This document shows, piece by piece, positions 1 to 7,833 of a stretch of 40,439 nt of DNA. Each line of letters starts with the position of its first letter. Positions within the stretch are counted from its first letter, which is position 1. Both the position numbers and the translations under genes were made by a program. This stretch comes from Streptomyces amritsarensis. Lineage in GTDB: Bacteria; Actinomycetota; Actinomycetes; Streptomycetales; Streptomycetaceae. The stretch is taken from the NCBI RefSeq assembly GCF_001953875.1, contig NZ_MQUR01000073.1, positions 1 through 40,439 of the forward strand, read 5' to 3'. The notes beneath the pieces are model-generated. The model did no database searches and was not told where the DNA came from. It was given only the letters and a program-made list of their open reading frames with translations.

Positions 1-1
1 C

Positions 2-1402
2 ACCCCGGGCCCCGCCATGCCCACCGTGCAACGCCAGACGGAGCACGCCACCACCGGCCCGGCAGCACCGGCCATTCCCACCGTGCAGCGGCAGGCCGAA
101 ACCGCCGCAAGCGGGCCGACGGCCGACAAGCCGATGCGCACCCGCGCCCCGCTCGGCGCCCCCTTGGCCGAACTCCCGCCCACCGCGACGCCGTCCCACC
201 CCGCACCAGCCGCCCCGGGCCCGGCCATGCCCACCGTGCAGCGCCAGACGGAGCACGCCACCACCAGCCCGGCAGCACCCGCCACACCCACCGTGCAGCG
301 GCAGGCCGAAACCGCCGCAAGCGGGCCGACGGCCGAGAAGCCGATGCGCACCCGCGCCCCACTCGGCGCCCCCCTGACCGAACTCCCGCCCACCGCCACA
401 CCGTCCCACCCCGCACCGGCCACCCCGGGCCCCGCCATGCCCACCGTGCAACGCCAGACGGAGCCCACCACCGGCAGCCCGGCAGCACCCGCCACACCAA
501 CCGCCGAGCCCGCGGCGAGCGGGCCCGTGGGACGGGTCGCGCCGCGCGTGCGTTCGGGGCTGGGGGCGCCCCTGCCCTCGCTGCCGGCGAGCGCCGCAGT
601 GCCCCGGCCGGCCGCTGCCCGGCCGCAGGCGCCCCTGCTGGGCGGCGCGGCGGGCGGGGTACACCCCCGGGCCGCCGCCCCGCCGGTCCAGCGGGCCACC
701 GCCCCCCGGAGTTCGGGACCGGTCCCGCTCGTCGCCGCCCGCGCCGTCGGCGGCGCGGCGGCCGCCGCGCCGGCCGCGCCCCCGTCCCTCCAGCTGCTGG
801 CGGCGCGGCCCCTGGCCCTCGGCACCGGTGACGCGGCGGGCCTGGGCAGCGCGCCCGCCGCCTCCCGCCCGGCCGGCCGGCCCGTGGTCCCCGCACGCTG
901 GTCCGCGCCCTCGGCCGCCGCACCGCAGCCGGTCCAACGAGCCTCCGCGCCCGCCGCGCCCGCCCCCGTCCCGCGGCCCGCGCGCGCCGTGCGCCCCGCG
1001 CCCGCGTCGGCCGCGGCCCCCGCCACGGCGGCTGCACCTCTGCCGGTGACCGGCCCGTACACGCCACCGCTCGTGGTCCAGCCGGCCCCCGCCGCCCCCG
1101 CCGCCGGATCCGTACCCGTCGTGCGCCCCCGGGCGTCGGCTCCCGCCGCCGTCCCGGGCCCGCCCGTCGCCGGCCCGCCCGTCCCCGTACCGCCGCCGAG
1201 CGGCCCGCCACCGCCCGTACAGCGCGACACGGGCCGGGCCGGCCGGGCCGGCGGCGGGCGCGACGCCGCGGCCCACGGCGGCGGCGACCTCGACCTGGAC
1301 GACCTGGCGCGGCGGCTGCTCGACCCGGTCGCGCGCCTCCTGCGCACCGAGTTGCGGCGCGGCCGGGAACGCGCGGGCAGGCCCTTCGACGGGCGCCGCT
1401 GA
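2..1402 (+). CDS. Pro/Ala-rich VQRQ-repeat protein of the CIS operon (5' end outside window)
   Basis: The reading frame is open to the left edge, and the residues before the first ATG (TPGPA) match the end of the repeat unit, so the true start lies upstream. The N-terminal part is two full copies and part of a third of a 70-residue repeat; each full unit holds two PTVQRQ motifs and an RTRAPLGAPL motif. The middle is a disordered Pro/Ala-rich stretch with scattered VQR motifs. The last ~40 residues are charged and probably helical (DLDDLARRLLDPVARLLR, then an Arg-rich tail). It lies 37 bases before a tail tube gene and so belongs to the contractile injection system operon. I see no enzyme domain. 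It may be a structural, linker or cargo-associated factor, but its function is unknown. VQR-rich segments also occur in other actinobacterial proteins tied to extracellular CIS, which is suggestive only. Confidence 0.75.
   Translation, partial: TPGPAMPTVQRQTEHATTGPAAPAIPTVQRQAETAASGPTADKPMRTRAPLGAPLAELPPTATPSHPAPAAPGPAMPTVQRQTEHATTSPAAPATPTVQRQAETAASGPTAEKPMRTRAPLGAPLTELPPTATPSHPAPATPGPAMPTVQRQTEPTTGSPAAPATPTAEPAASGPVGRVAPRVRSGLGAPLPSLPASAAVPRPAAARPQAPLLGGAAGGVHPRAAAPPVQRATAPRSSGPVPLVAARAVGGAAAAAPAAPPSLQLLAARPLALGTGDAAGLGSAPAASRPAGRPVVPARWSAPSAAAPQPVQRASAPAAPAPVPRPARAVRPAPASAAAPATAAAPLPVTGPYTPPLVVQPAPAAPAAGSVPVVRPRASAPAAVPGPPVAGPPVPVPPPSGPPPPVQRDTGRAGRAGGGRDAAAHGGGDLDLDDLARRLLDPVARLLRTELRRGRERAGRPFDGRR
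17..530 (+). repeat. 210-bp in-frame tandem repeat
   Basis: ATGCCCACCGTGCA recurs at 17, 227 and 437, exactly 210 bases apart. Units 1 and 2 are nearly identical over the whole 210 bases; unit 3 matches at its start and then diverges. Bases 1-43 are identical to 421-463, while unit 2 differs at the CAACGC/CAGCGC position, which suggests exchange between units. The array probably continues left of the window. The period is a multiple of three, so copy number can change without breaking the frame. Confidence 0.95.
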
Positions 1403-1439
1403 GAACACGTACGAACGAGAAACGGACGACGACGGACCG

Positions 1440-1865
1440 ATGACGGACAACATCTTCGCGACCAGCGTGTTCTTCCGGCTGGCGATCGGCGGCAACGACC
1501 TGGGCGCCTTCCACACCTGCTCGGGCATGGGCGCCGAGGTCGAGATGGAGAGCTACGCCGAGGGCGGCAACAACGGCTTCACCTGGCAGCTGCCCGGCCG
1601 TGTGACCTGGTCGAACATCACGCTGACCCGGCCCGTCACCACGGACACGGCGAAGATCGGCCGCTGGCTGGACGAGACGCTGCGCCGGGTCGAGCCGAAG
1701 GACGGCGAGATCGTGGCGCTGCGGCCCGACCTGAGCCGGATCATCGGCTGGCAGGTGTTCGGGATCGTCCCGGTGCGCTGGCAGGGCCCGTCCTTCGATC
1801 CCGCCAACTCCGCGGCGGCGGTGGAGACGTTGGAGATCGCCCACCAGGGGCTGTTGCCCTCCTGA
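1440..1865 (+). CDS. Contractile injection system tail tube protein (gp19/Afp1 family)
   Basis: This 141-residue protein has the usual size and sequence features of T4 gp19-like inner tube proteins of phage-tail-like particles (Afp1/Pvc1, Streptomyces Cis1). The start ATDN..FATSVFFRLAIGG, the central CSGMGAEVEMESYAEGG segment and the LTRPVTTDT..IGRWLDE stretch are characteristic; the family forms hexameric rings stacked inside the sheath. It is followed by LysM, spike and baseplate genes, so this is likely the tube or tube-initiator copy nearest the baseplate. Streptomyces CIS clusters usually carry a second tube gene beside the sheath gene, which would be upstream of the window. The particle class is usually cytoplasmic in Streptomyces. 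Family assignment is firm; which tube paralogue this is remains inference. Confidence 0.93.
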   Translation: MTDNIFATSVFFRLAIGGNDLGAFHTCSGMGAEVEMESYAEGGNNGFTWQLPGRVTWSNITLTRPVTTDTAKIGRWLDETLRRVEPKDGEIVALRPDLSRIIGWQVFGIVPVRWQGPSFDPANSAAAVETLEIAHQGLLPS

Positions 1866-1946
1866 CCAGCCCGTCCCCCTGCCCGTCCCCCTGCGTCCCC
1901 GCCCGTCCCCGTCCCCGTCCCGCCGCCCCGGAAGGAAGTCCACGGC
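1866..1946 (+). repeat. C-rich CCCCGT-type simple repeat between CIS genes
   Basis: The spacer between the tube and LysM genes is dominated by near-tandem GTCCCC/GTCCCCCT units (about 1870-1922), followed by a ribosome binding site GGAAGGAAG before the ATG at 1947. No gene is visible. The tract could slow transcription or arise by slippage. Confidence 0.7.
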
Positions 1947-2672
1947 ATGGCCTCTTCGGCACGCGCCAGCCGCGCCCGGGCCCAGCTCACCCTCAAGGAG
2001 CCCCCGGCATCCGTCGGGGCCAAGCCCGGCGGGACGATCGCCCGGCTCGACCTGCAGTTCAACCCCTCGACCCTGCAGCTGGGGAAGACCACCGAGTGGC
2101 GACGCTCCCCGTCCCGGATGGCGGGCCAGTCGGCGCTGCCCGAGTTCGTCGGCAGCGGCCCCCGCACCCTGAGCCTGGAGGTGTTCCTGGACGCCACCGC
2201 CAAGCACGACAACTCGGTCGAGCAGGCGGTGGAGAAGCTGATGAAGGCGTGCGTGCCGACCCCGGCCAGCCTGGGCCGCAAGAAGCCGGCGAGCCCCTGG
2301 GTGCGCTTCGAGTGGGGCAGCGCGCGAACGACGTCGTTCGACGGGGTCCTGTCGAACCTGTCGGTGTCGTACACGCTCTTCGACGTGGACGGCAAGCCGC
2401 TGCGGGCGACCTGCTCGCTGTCCATCGAGGAGGCGAGCGTCGACCCGCCCGGCCAGAACCCGACCTCCGGCTCCCGCACCGCCCGCAGCACGCACACCGT
2501 GGTCGCGGGCGACAGCCTGGCCATGCTGGCCTGGCGCGAATACGGCGACGCGACGGCCTGGCGGGTCATCGCGGAGGCCAACGGCATCGACGACCCGATG
2601 GCGCTCGTCCCCGGCACCGAGATCGTGGTGCCGGGCACGCGTGACCAGCACGGCGAGGAGGAACAGCGGTGA
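1947..2672 (+). CDS. CIS baseplate protein with C-terminal LysM domain (Afp7/Cis7-like)
   Basis: The 241-residue protein has an N-terminal region of the phage tube-baseplate connector type (LDLQFNPSTLQLGKTTEW, then GPRTLSLEVFLDAT), and a C-terminal LysM module at about residues 182-231 (THTVVAGDSLAMLAWREYGD ... PGTEIVVPG). In phage-like injection systems this family (gp53/Afp7-like) links the tube-initiating ring to the baseplate. The LysM serves assembly or cell-wall contact and is not by itself a hydrolase. The start follows GGAAGGAAG. The stop overlaps the GTG of the next gene by four bases (GTGA), so the two are probably translationally coupled. Confidence 0.9.
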   Translation: MASSARASRARAQLTLKEPPASVGAKPGGTIARLDLQFNPSTLQLGKTTEWRRSPSRMAGQSALPEFVGSGPRTLSLEVFLDATAKHDNSVEQAVEKLMKACVPTPASLGRKKPASPWVRFEWGSARTTSFDGVLSNLSVSYTLFDVDGKPLRATCSLSIEEASVDPPGQNPTSGSRTARSTHTVVAGDSLAMLAWREYGDATAWRVIAEANGIDDPMALVPGTEIVVPGTRDQHGEEEQR

Positions 2673-4486
2673 GCGGATCCGAGCCCGGAGGCCGGTCGTT
2701 CGCGGCCGACCCCATCGTGGAGGCCCCCGGCGAACTGCCGCAGATCTGGGCGGCGCAGCTGGTCTCCTGCGTCGTCGACGAGAACGTGGGCCTGCCCGAC
2801 ACCGCGGTGCTCACCTACCGCGACCCCGACCACGAGTTCCTGCGCGCCACCGGGATCACCATCGGCACCCCGCTGCGGGTGTCGGTGGCGACCGTGAAGG
2901 GGCAGGCCCGGGAACGGCTGTTCAACGGCGAGGTCACGGCCCTGGAGATCGACCGGGACCGCACCGGCTCGTTCACCGTCGTACGCGCCTACTCCAAGGC
3001 GCACCGCCTCCAGCGCGGCCGCAAGGTCGTCGCGTACCGGAACATGACGGCCGCCGCCATCGTCCGCAAGGTGGCCGCCGGAGCGGGCCTTGCCGTCGGG
3101 AAGGTGGAGGCCGCGCCGGTCACGTACAAGCAGCTGTCCCAGGCGAACGTCTCCGACTGGGACTTCCTGCAGTACCTCGCCGGGGAGAGCGGCGCACAGG
3201 TACGCGTCGACGACAAGGGCCTGCTGCAGTTCACCCGGCCCGTGAAGGCGTCCGGGGCGCCCGCCCCGTCGACGTCGGCGGTGCGTGACCCGATGGTCCT
3301 GGAGTACGGGCGCAACCTCCTCGCCCTGCGGGCCGCCCTGTCGGCCGCCGACGGCGCCTCCAAGGTGCAGGTCCGCGGCTGGGACGTCACCACGAAGCGG
3401 CCGCTCGTCGCCGAGCAGCCGTCCGTCGTCAGCGACACGGTGGTGCCGGGCCTCGGCCCGCAGACCGCCGCCCGCTTCGGGGCGGCGTCGGTGTCCGTCA
3501 CCGACACCCCCTACCGCACACAGGCCGAGACGACCGCGGTCGCGAAGGCGACGGCGGCGCAGATCAGCTCCGGCTTCGGCGAACTGGAGGCGGTGGCCGA
3601 GGGCAACCCGCTGCTGCGGGCCGGCAAGCCCGTGGCGCTCGGCAACGTCGGGCCGGCGTTCTCCGGCCGGTACACGGCCACGGCCGTCCAGCACGTCCTG
3701 GAGCCGCACGGCGGCTTCCGCACGACCGTGTGGGTCAGCGCCAGCCCCGACCGCTCCCTGACCGGCCTGGTGACCGGCGCCAACGCGCCGGGGCGCGGGC
3801 CGCGCATCCCCGGTCTGGCGATCGGCGTGGTCACGGACGTGCGCGAGCCGAACGGCTCCCAGCGCGGCGCGGTCCGACTGAAGTTCCCGTGGCTGGACGA
3901 CACGTACACCACCGGCTGGGTCCGCACCGTCCAGTGGGGCGGCAAGGGGGGCGGCGGCGTGGTCAGCCCCGAGGTCAACGACGAGGTGCTCGTCGGCTTC
4001 GAGCAGGGCCTGCTCGACAGCCCGTACGTCATCGGCGGCCTCTACAACGGCGTCGACCAGCCCTCACCGCACGACGTGCCGCTGATCGACAGGACCAGCG
4101 GCAAGGTCAACCGCCGCTCGATCGTGTCGCGTTCGGGCCACCGCGTGGAACTGCTGGACGCGGCGGCGCCGGGCCCCTCCGGGCTGCGGCTGGTCACCGG
4201 CGACGAGCGGCTCGAAGTACGCATGGACGACCGCCGGGACCGGATCGAACTCACCGTGTACGCGGGCCGGGGCCGCCCGCTGACCTCCGTCCTCATGGAC
4301 GGCAAGGGCATCACCCTCGACGCCCGGCAGGGCACCGTGAAGGTGTCCGGCCGCCAGGTGGACATCGACGGCACCGCCGGCGTCAGCATCGGCGGCCGGT
4401 CGGTGAAGGTCTCCGGAACCTCGGACGTCACGGTCAACGGCGGCCTGCTCGCCGTCCTCAAGGCCCGCCTCATCCGCATCAACTGA
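2669..4486 (+). CDS. VgrG-like spike/hub protein of the contractile injection system (Afp8/Cis8)
   Basis: The 605 residues show the order expected of a fused gp27-gp5-type spike: a gpD/hub-like region at about 1-370, an OB-fold segment at about 378-460 (GLAIGVVTDVREPNG, VRLKFPWLDD, WVRTVQWGGKGGG, NDEVLVGFEQG, PYVIGGLYNG), and a C-terminal beta-helix-type tail. It trimerises at the baseplate centre and carries the PAAR tip encoded next. Translation starts at GTG, supported by GAGGAGGAA just upstream and by the GTGA overlap with the LysM gene. No extra effector domain follows the spike, so this copy looks structural. Confidence 0.93.
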   Translation: MSGSEPGGRSFAADPIVEAPGELPQIWAAQLVSCVVDENVGLPDTAVLTYRDPDHEFLRATGITIGTPLRVSVATVKGQARERLFNGEVTALEIDRDRTGSFTVVRAYSKAHRLQRGRKVVAYRNMTAAAIVRKVAAGAGLAVGKVEAAPVTYKQLSQANVSDWDFLQYLAGESGAQVRVDDKGLLQFTRPVKASGAPAPSTSAVRDPMVLEYGRNLLALRAALSAADGASKVQVRGWDVTTKRPLVAEQPSVVSDTVVPGLGPQTAARFGAASVSVTDTPYRTQAETTAVAKATAAQISSGFGELEAVAEGNPLLRAGKPVALGNVGPAFSGRYTATAVQHVLEPHGGFRTTVWVSASPDRSLTGLVTGANAPGRGPRIPGLAIGVVTDVREPNGSQRGAVRLKFPWLDDTYTTGWVRTVQWGGKGGGGVVSPEVNDEVLVGFEQGLLDSPYVIGGLYNGVDQPSPHDVPLIDRTSGKVNRRSIVSRSGHRVELLDAAAPGPSGLRLVTGDERLEVRMDDRRDRIELTVYAGRGRPLTSVLMDGKGITLDARQGTVKVSGRQVDIDGTAGVSIGGRSVKVSGTSDVTVNGGLLAVLKARLIRIN

Positions 4487-4546
4487 CGCCCGCCCCAGCC
4501 CCCGCCCCCCCCCCTACGCCGCCACCGCCGCCCCCGAGGAGCCCCG
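4487..4546 (+). repeat. Poly-C tract before the PAAR gene
   Basis: The 60-base spacer is C-rich and contains ten consecutive C residues at about 4505-4514. It ends with the ribosome binding site GAGGAG about seven bases before the PAAR ATG. The tract lies outside coding sequence, so length changes would alter the leader, not the frame. Confidence 0.7.
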
Positions 4547-4864
4547 ATGCCAGCCGCAGCCCGTACCGGCGACCCCACCAACCACGGTGGCCGGCTCGCC
4601 ACGCCACCGCCCGGCGCCGCCGCGCAGGTGGCCACGGTGCTGATCGGCGGCCGGCCCGCCGCCGTCGTGGGCAGCCTGCACGTCTGCGTGGTCCCGCCGC
4701 ACGCCGCCCTCGGACCGGCCAACGTGATCGTCCCGAACCCGGCCGCCCTCGCCTCGGGCACCGTCCTCATCGGCGGGCTGCCCGCCGCCCGGGCCCGCGA
4801 CCAGACGGCCTGCGGCGCGATGGTCCTCACCGGCGCCCTCGACGTCCTGATCGGAGGCGTGTGA
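4547..4864 (+). CDS. PAAR-domain spike tip protein
   Basis: The 105-residue protein consists almost entirely of a PAAR fold: ARTGDPTNHGG at the start, repeated glycine-rich turns (VLIGGRPAAVVGS, TVLIGGLPAARARDQTACG, LDVLIGGV), and His/Cys residues suited to bind the single metal at the tip. PAAR proteins cap the VgrG-like trimer and sharpen the injection spike. The gene follows the spike gene and its TGA shares its last base with the ATG of the gp25 gene (TGATG). No C-terminal toxin extension is present. Type VI secretion is unlikely given the neighbouring gp19, LysM and baseplate I/J genes of the CIS type. Confidence 0.92.
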   Translation: MPAAARTGDPTNHGGRLATPPPGAAAQVATVLIGGRPAAVVGSLHVCVVPPHAALGPANVIVPNPAALASGTVLIGGLPAARARDQTACGAMVLTGALDVLIGGV

Positions 4865-5286
4865 TGAGCGAACGGTTCATCGGACGCGGCTGGGCGTTCC
4901 CCCTGCGGGTCGGCCCCACCGGCGGGATCGCCATGGTCGACCGCGAACGCGAGCTGGAGGAGGCCATCCGCCTCGTCCTGGGCACCGCGCCCGGCGAACG
5001 GCCCATGCGGCCCGAATTCGGCTGCGGCATCCACGAGTACGTCTTCGCCCCCGGCGACGGCGACACCGCCGGACGCGTCGCCCAACAGGTCCGCGAGGCC
5101 CTGGAACGCTGGGAGCCCCGCATCACCGTCGACGACGTCGTCGTCGCCTTCGACTCCGTCGAGGCGGGCACCCTCTACATCGATGTGCACTACACGGTGC
5201 GCACCACCAACGACCGGCGCAACCTGGTCTTCCCCTTCTACACGATCCCCTCCGAGGAGGGGGCCGAGGAAATGGTCGCGGACTGA
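4864..5286 (+). CDS. Baseplate wedge protein, gp25/GpW family (Cis9-like)
   Basis: The 140-residue product matches the gp25-like lysozyme-fold wedge family. Marks include GRGWAFPLRVGPTGG near the N-terminus, the RELEEAIRLVLGTAPGERPMRPEFGCGIHEYVF core with the conserved ERPMRPEFG segment, and RWEPRITVDDV. The family nucleates sheath assembly on the baseplate and is not expected to be enzymatically active. I chose the ATG at 4864 because it overlaps the PAAR stop codon. Its own stop overlaps the ATG of the baseplate J gene by one base, showing tight operon packing. Confidence 0.93.
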   Translation: MSERFIGRGWAFPLRVGPTGGIAMVDRERELEEAIRLVLGTAPGERPMRPEFGCGIHEYVFAPGDGDTAGRVAQQVREALERWEPRITVDDVVVAFDSVEAGTLYIDVHYTVRTTNDRRNLVFPFYTIPSEEGAEEMVAD

Positions 5287-7259
5287 TGGCCCTGCCCTCC
5301 CCCAACCTGGACGACCGACGGTTCCAGCAGCTCGTCGACGAGGCGAAGCGGTACGTGCAGCAGCGCGCCCCGGAGTGGACCGACCACAACGTCTCCGACC
5401 CGGGCGTCACCCTCATCGAGACGTTCGCCTACCTCGTGGACCAGCTGCTGTACCGGCTCAACCGGGTCCCCGAGAAGAACTACCTGGCCTTCCTCGACCT
5501 GCTGGGCATCCAGCTGTACCCGCCCTCGGCCGCCTCCGCCGACGTCGACTTCTGGCTGTCCGCCCCCCAGCCCGACACCGTCACCCTGCCCGCGGGCACC
5601 GAGGTGACCACCGAGGTGACCACCTCGGCCGGCGACAGCGAGGAGGCCGTGGTCTTCGCCACCACCGGCGACCTGCGGATCCTGCCCAGCGAGCTGACGA
5701 AACTGGTCACCGCGCCCCGCACGGGCGAGCCCGCCGACCGCACGGGCGCACTCGCCGAGGGCCGCGGCATACCGTGCTTCCAGGCGACACCCGAACCCGG
5801 CGACGCCGTACTCTTCGGCCTGCCCACCGCGGTCCCCCGCTGCATCGTCGCGGTGCGCCTCGACAGCCGCGTCGAAGGCGTCGGCGTCGACCCGCGCCAG
5901 CCCCCGCTGGTGTGGGAGGCCTGGGACGGCGGCCGCTGGCAGCGCTGCGCCACCGACTCCGACAGCACCGGCGGCCTCAACCGGCCCGGCGAGATCATCG
6001 TCTACGTCCCGGCCGGCCACACCGCGTCGGTGATCAGCGGGACCCGCGCGGGCTGGCTGCGCTGCCGCGTCACCGAACCCGAACCGGGCCAGCCCTTCTA
6101 CTCCGAGTCCCCCACCGTCCGCGAAGCGGCCGTCTTCACCGTCGGCGGCACCATGACCGTGGAACACGCCGAACGCGTGAGCGACGTACCGCTCGGCGCG
6201 TCGGAGGGCGTGGCCGGGCAGAGCTTCCGCCTCGGCCGCCCGCCCGTCCTCCTCGACGGGGAACCCCCGGTGGTGGAGGTGTCCTCCCCCGAGGGCTGGC
6301 AGCGCTGGGACGTCGTCGAACACTTCGGCCGCTCCGGGCCCGACGACCGGCACGTCCGCGTGGACGCCACCACCGGCGAGTTCTCCTTCCCACCGGTGCT
6401 GCGCGAGGCCGACGGCAGCCTGCGCGCCTGCGGCGCCGTACCGCCCAAGGGCTCCCGGATCCGCGTGGCCCGCTACCGCACGGGCGGCGGCCCGGCGGGC
6501 AACGTCTCACGCGGCGCGATCTCCGTACTGCGCAGCTCCGTCCCCTACATAGCCCGGGTCGCCAACCGGGAGGCGGCCCGCGGCGGCGTCGCCGGCGAGA
6601 CCGTCGACAACGCCAAACTGCGCGCCCCGGAGGCGCTGCGCATGCAGGAACGCGCGGTCACCGCCGAGGACTACGAGATCATCGCCCGCCGGGCGGCGCC
6701 CTCGGTGCGCCGGGTGCGCTGCCTGCCCGCCACGGACGGCGGGCGCGGCGCGGGCTCCGCACGCGTCCTGGTGGTGCCCGACGCGGTCGCCGACGAGGGC
6801 GACCGGCTCCGCTTCGAGCAGCTGATCCCCTCCGACCAGGTCCTCGCCGCGATCACCACGGCCCTCGACGAGCGGCGCCTGATCGGCACCGGCCTCGTCG
6901 TGGAACCCCCCGCCTACCAGGGCGTCACCGTCGTCGCCCGGCTGTCGGCGCCCGCCGCCGACGCCGACCGGATACGCGACGCGGCGCTCGCCGCACTGTT
7001 TCGGCACCTCAACCCGCTGCACGGCGGACCCGACGGCACCGGCTGGCCGTTCGGCCGGCCCGTGCAGTACGGCGAGGTGTTCGGCGTGCTGCAACGCGCC
7101 GTCGGGGACGTCCTGGTGGAGGAGATCCGGCTGTTCGCCGCCGACCCGATCACGGGGCGGCGCGGTGCCCCGGTCGACCGCATCGACATCGGCGCGGGCA
7201 CGCTCGTCTTCTCCTACCAGCACCAGGTCGTCGTAACGGAGCCGGAGGTGCACGGATGA
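5286..7259 (+). CDS. Baseplate J-like protein (Cis11/Afp11 type)
   Basis: The 657-residue protein belongs to the large baseplate wedge family of contractile injection systems. It opens with LPSPNLDDRRFQQLVDEAKR and PEWTDHNVSDPGVTLIETFAYLVDQLLYRLNRVPEKN, the hallmark N-terminus of this group. The C-terminal half carries the J-type segment (NAKLRAPEALRMQERAVTAEDYE) and a VDRIDIGAGTLVFSY tail. The protein builds the baseplate periphery and connects the gp25 and tail protein I subunits. It overlaps both neighbours by one base (upstream) and four bases (ATGA, downstream). Length and motifs are complete, with no sign of decay. Confidence 0.94.
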   Translation: MALPSPNLDDRRFQQLVDEAKRYVQQRAPEWTDHNVSDPGVTLIETFAYLVDQLLYRLNRVPEKNYLAFLDLLGIQLYPPSAASADVDFWLSAPQPDTVTLPAGTEVTTEVTTSAGDSEEAVVFATTGDLRILPSELTKLVTAPRTGEPADRTGALAEGRGIPCFQATPEPGDAVLFGLPTAVPRCIVAVRLDSRVEGVGVDPRQPPLVWEAWDGGRWQRCATDSDSTGGLNRPGEIIVYVPAGHTASVISGTRAGWLRCRVTEPEPGQPFYSESPTVREAAVFTVGGTMTVEHAERVSDVPLGASEGVAGQSFRLGRPPVLLDGEPPVVEVSSPEGWQRWDVVEHFGRSGPDDRHVRVDATTGEFSFPPVLREADGSLRACGAVPPKGSRIRVARYRTGGGPAGNVSRGAISVLRSSVPYIARVANREAARGGVAGETVDNAKLRAPEALRMQERAVTAEDYEIIARRAAPSVRRVRCLPATDGGRGAGSARVLVVPDAVADEGDRLRFEQLIPSDQVLAAITTALDERRLIGTGLVVEPPAYQGVTVVARLSAPAADADRIRDAALAALFRHLNPLHGGPDGTGWPFGRPVQYGEVFGVLQRAVGDVLVEEIRLFAADPITGRRGAPVDRIDIGAGTLVFSYQHQVVVTEPEVHG

Positions 7260-7828
7260 GCCGCGCCGCCGTACCCGGCCTGCCCAGCCGGCACCCGATC
7301 GGCGGGCAACTGCCCGCGCTGTACGCCGACGACGACTTCGCCCAGCGGTTCACGGCCGGCCTCGACACCGTCCTGGCCCCGGTGTTCACGACCCTCGACA
7401 ACCTGCCCGCGTACTTCGACCCCCGGCTGGCACCGGCCGACTTCCTGTCCTGGCTGGCCTCCTGGGTCGGCGGCGCGGACGACCCCGACTGGCCGGCCGC
7501 CCTACGGCGCGAGGCGGTGGCCCGCGCGGTGGAACTGCACCGGTGGCGCGGCACCCGGCGCGGCCTGGTCGAGGCCCTGCGCCTGGTCCTCGGCGTGTCC
7601 GCCGACGTCAGCGGGGACGGCGGGGCCGTCTGGTCCCGCACGGCCGGTACCGAGCCGACCCCCGTGGCGGCCGGCGAAGTCCTCGTACGGGTGTGGCCGC
7701 GCGGCACGAACCCCGCGCACGGGGTGGACGCCGAGCGGGTCCACGCCCTCGTCCGCGCCCTGTGCCCCGTGCACACGGTCTGCCGGGTGGAGATCCTGCC
7801 CGGCCCGCCCGCGCCCAAAGGGAGCTGA
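7256..7828 (+). CDS. Baseplate tail protein I-like (Cis12/Afp12 type)
   Basis: The 190-residue product has the typical start LPSRHPIGGQLPALYADDDFAQRFTAGLDTVLAPVFTTLDN, then YFDPRLAPADFLSWLASWVG and ELHRWRGTRRGLVEALRLVLG, the diagnostic motifs of the tail protein I family in Streptomyces and other CIS clusters. It packs with baseplate J in the wedge. I start it at the ATG at 7256, which overlaps the J stop codon as ATGA. The next gene follows five bases after its stop. Confidence 0.92.
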   Translation: MSRAAVPGLPSRHPIGGQLPALYADDDFAQRFTAGLDTVLAPVFTTLDNLPAYFDPRLAPADFLSWLASWVGGADDPDWPAALRREAVARAVELHRWRGTRRGLVEALRLVLGVSADVSGDGGAVWSRTAGTEPTPVAAGEVLVRVWPRGTNPAHGVDAERVHALVRALCPVHTVCRVEILPGPPAPKGS

Positions 7829-7833
7829 CGGCC

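Noticed and set aside
17..530. CRISPR-like array
   Set aside because: The repeats are in-frame, contiguous and 210 bases long with no variable spacers.
1947..2672. Cell-wall hydrolase because of the LysM domain
   Set aside because: No catalytic domain is present, and its place in the baseplate gene order matches the structural Afp7-like component.
1553..3709. Very long open frame on the minus strand opposite the tube, LysM and spike genes
   Set aside because: It is the antisense shadow of GC-rich genes whose third positions are G/C. Its sequence is Arg/Gly/Asp-rich with no family, and it runs against three well-recognised genes.
4547..4864. Type VI secretion tip
   Set aside because: The surrounding gp19, LysM and baseplate I/J genes define a phage-tail-like CIS; T6SS membrane complex genes are absent.
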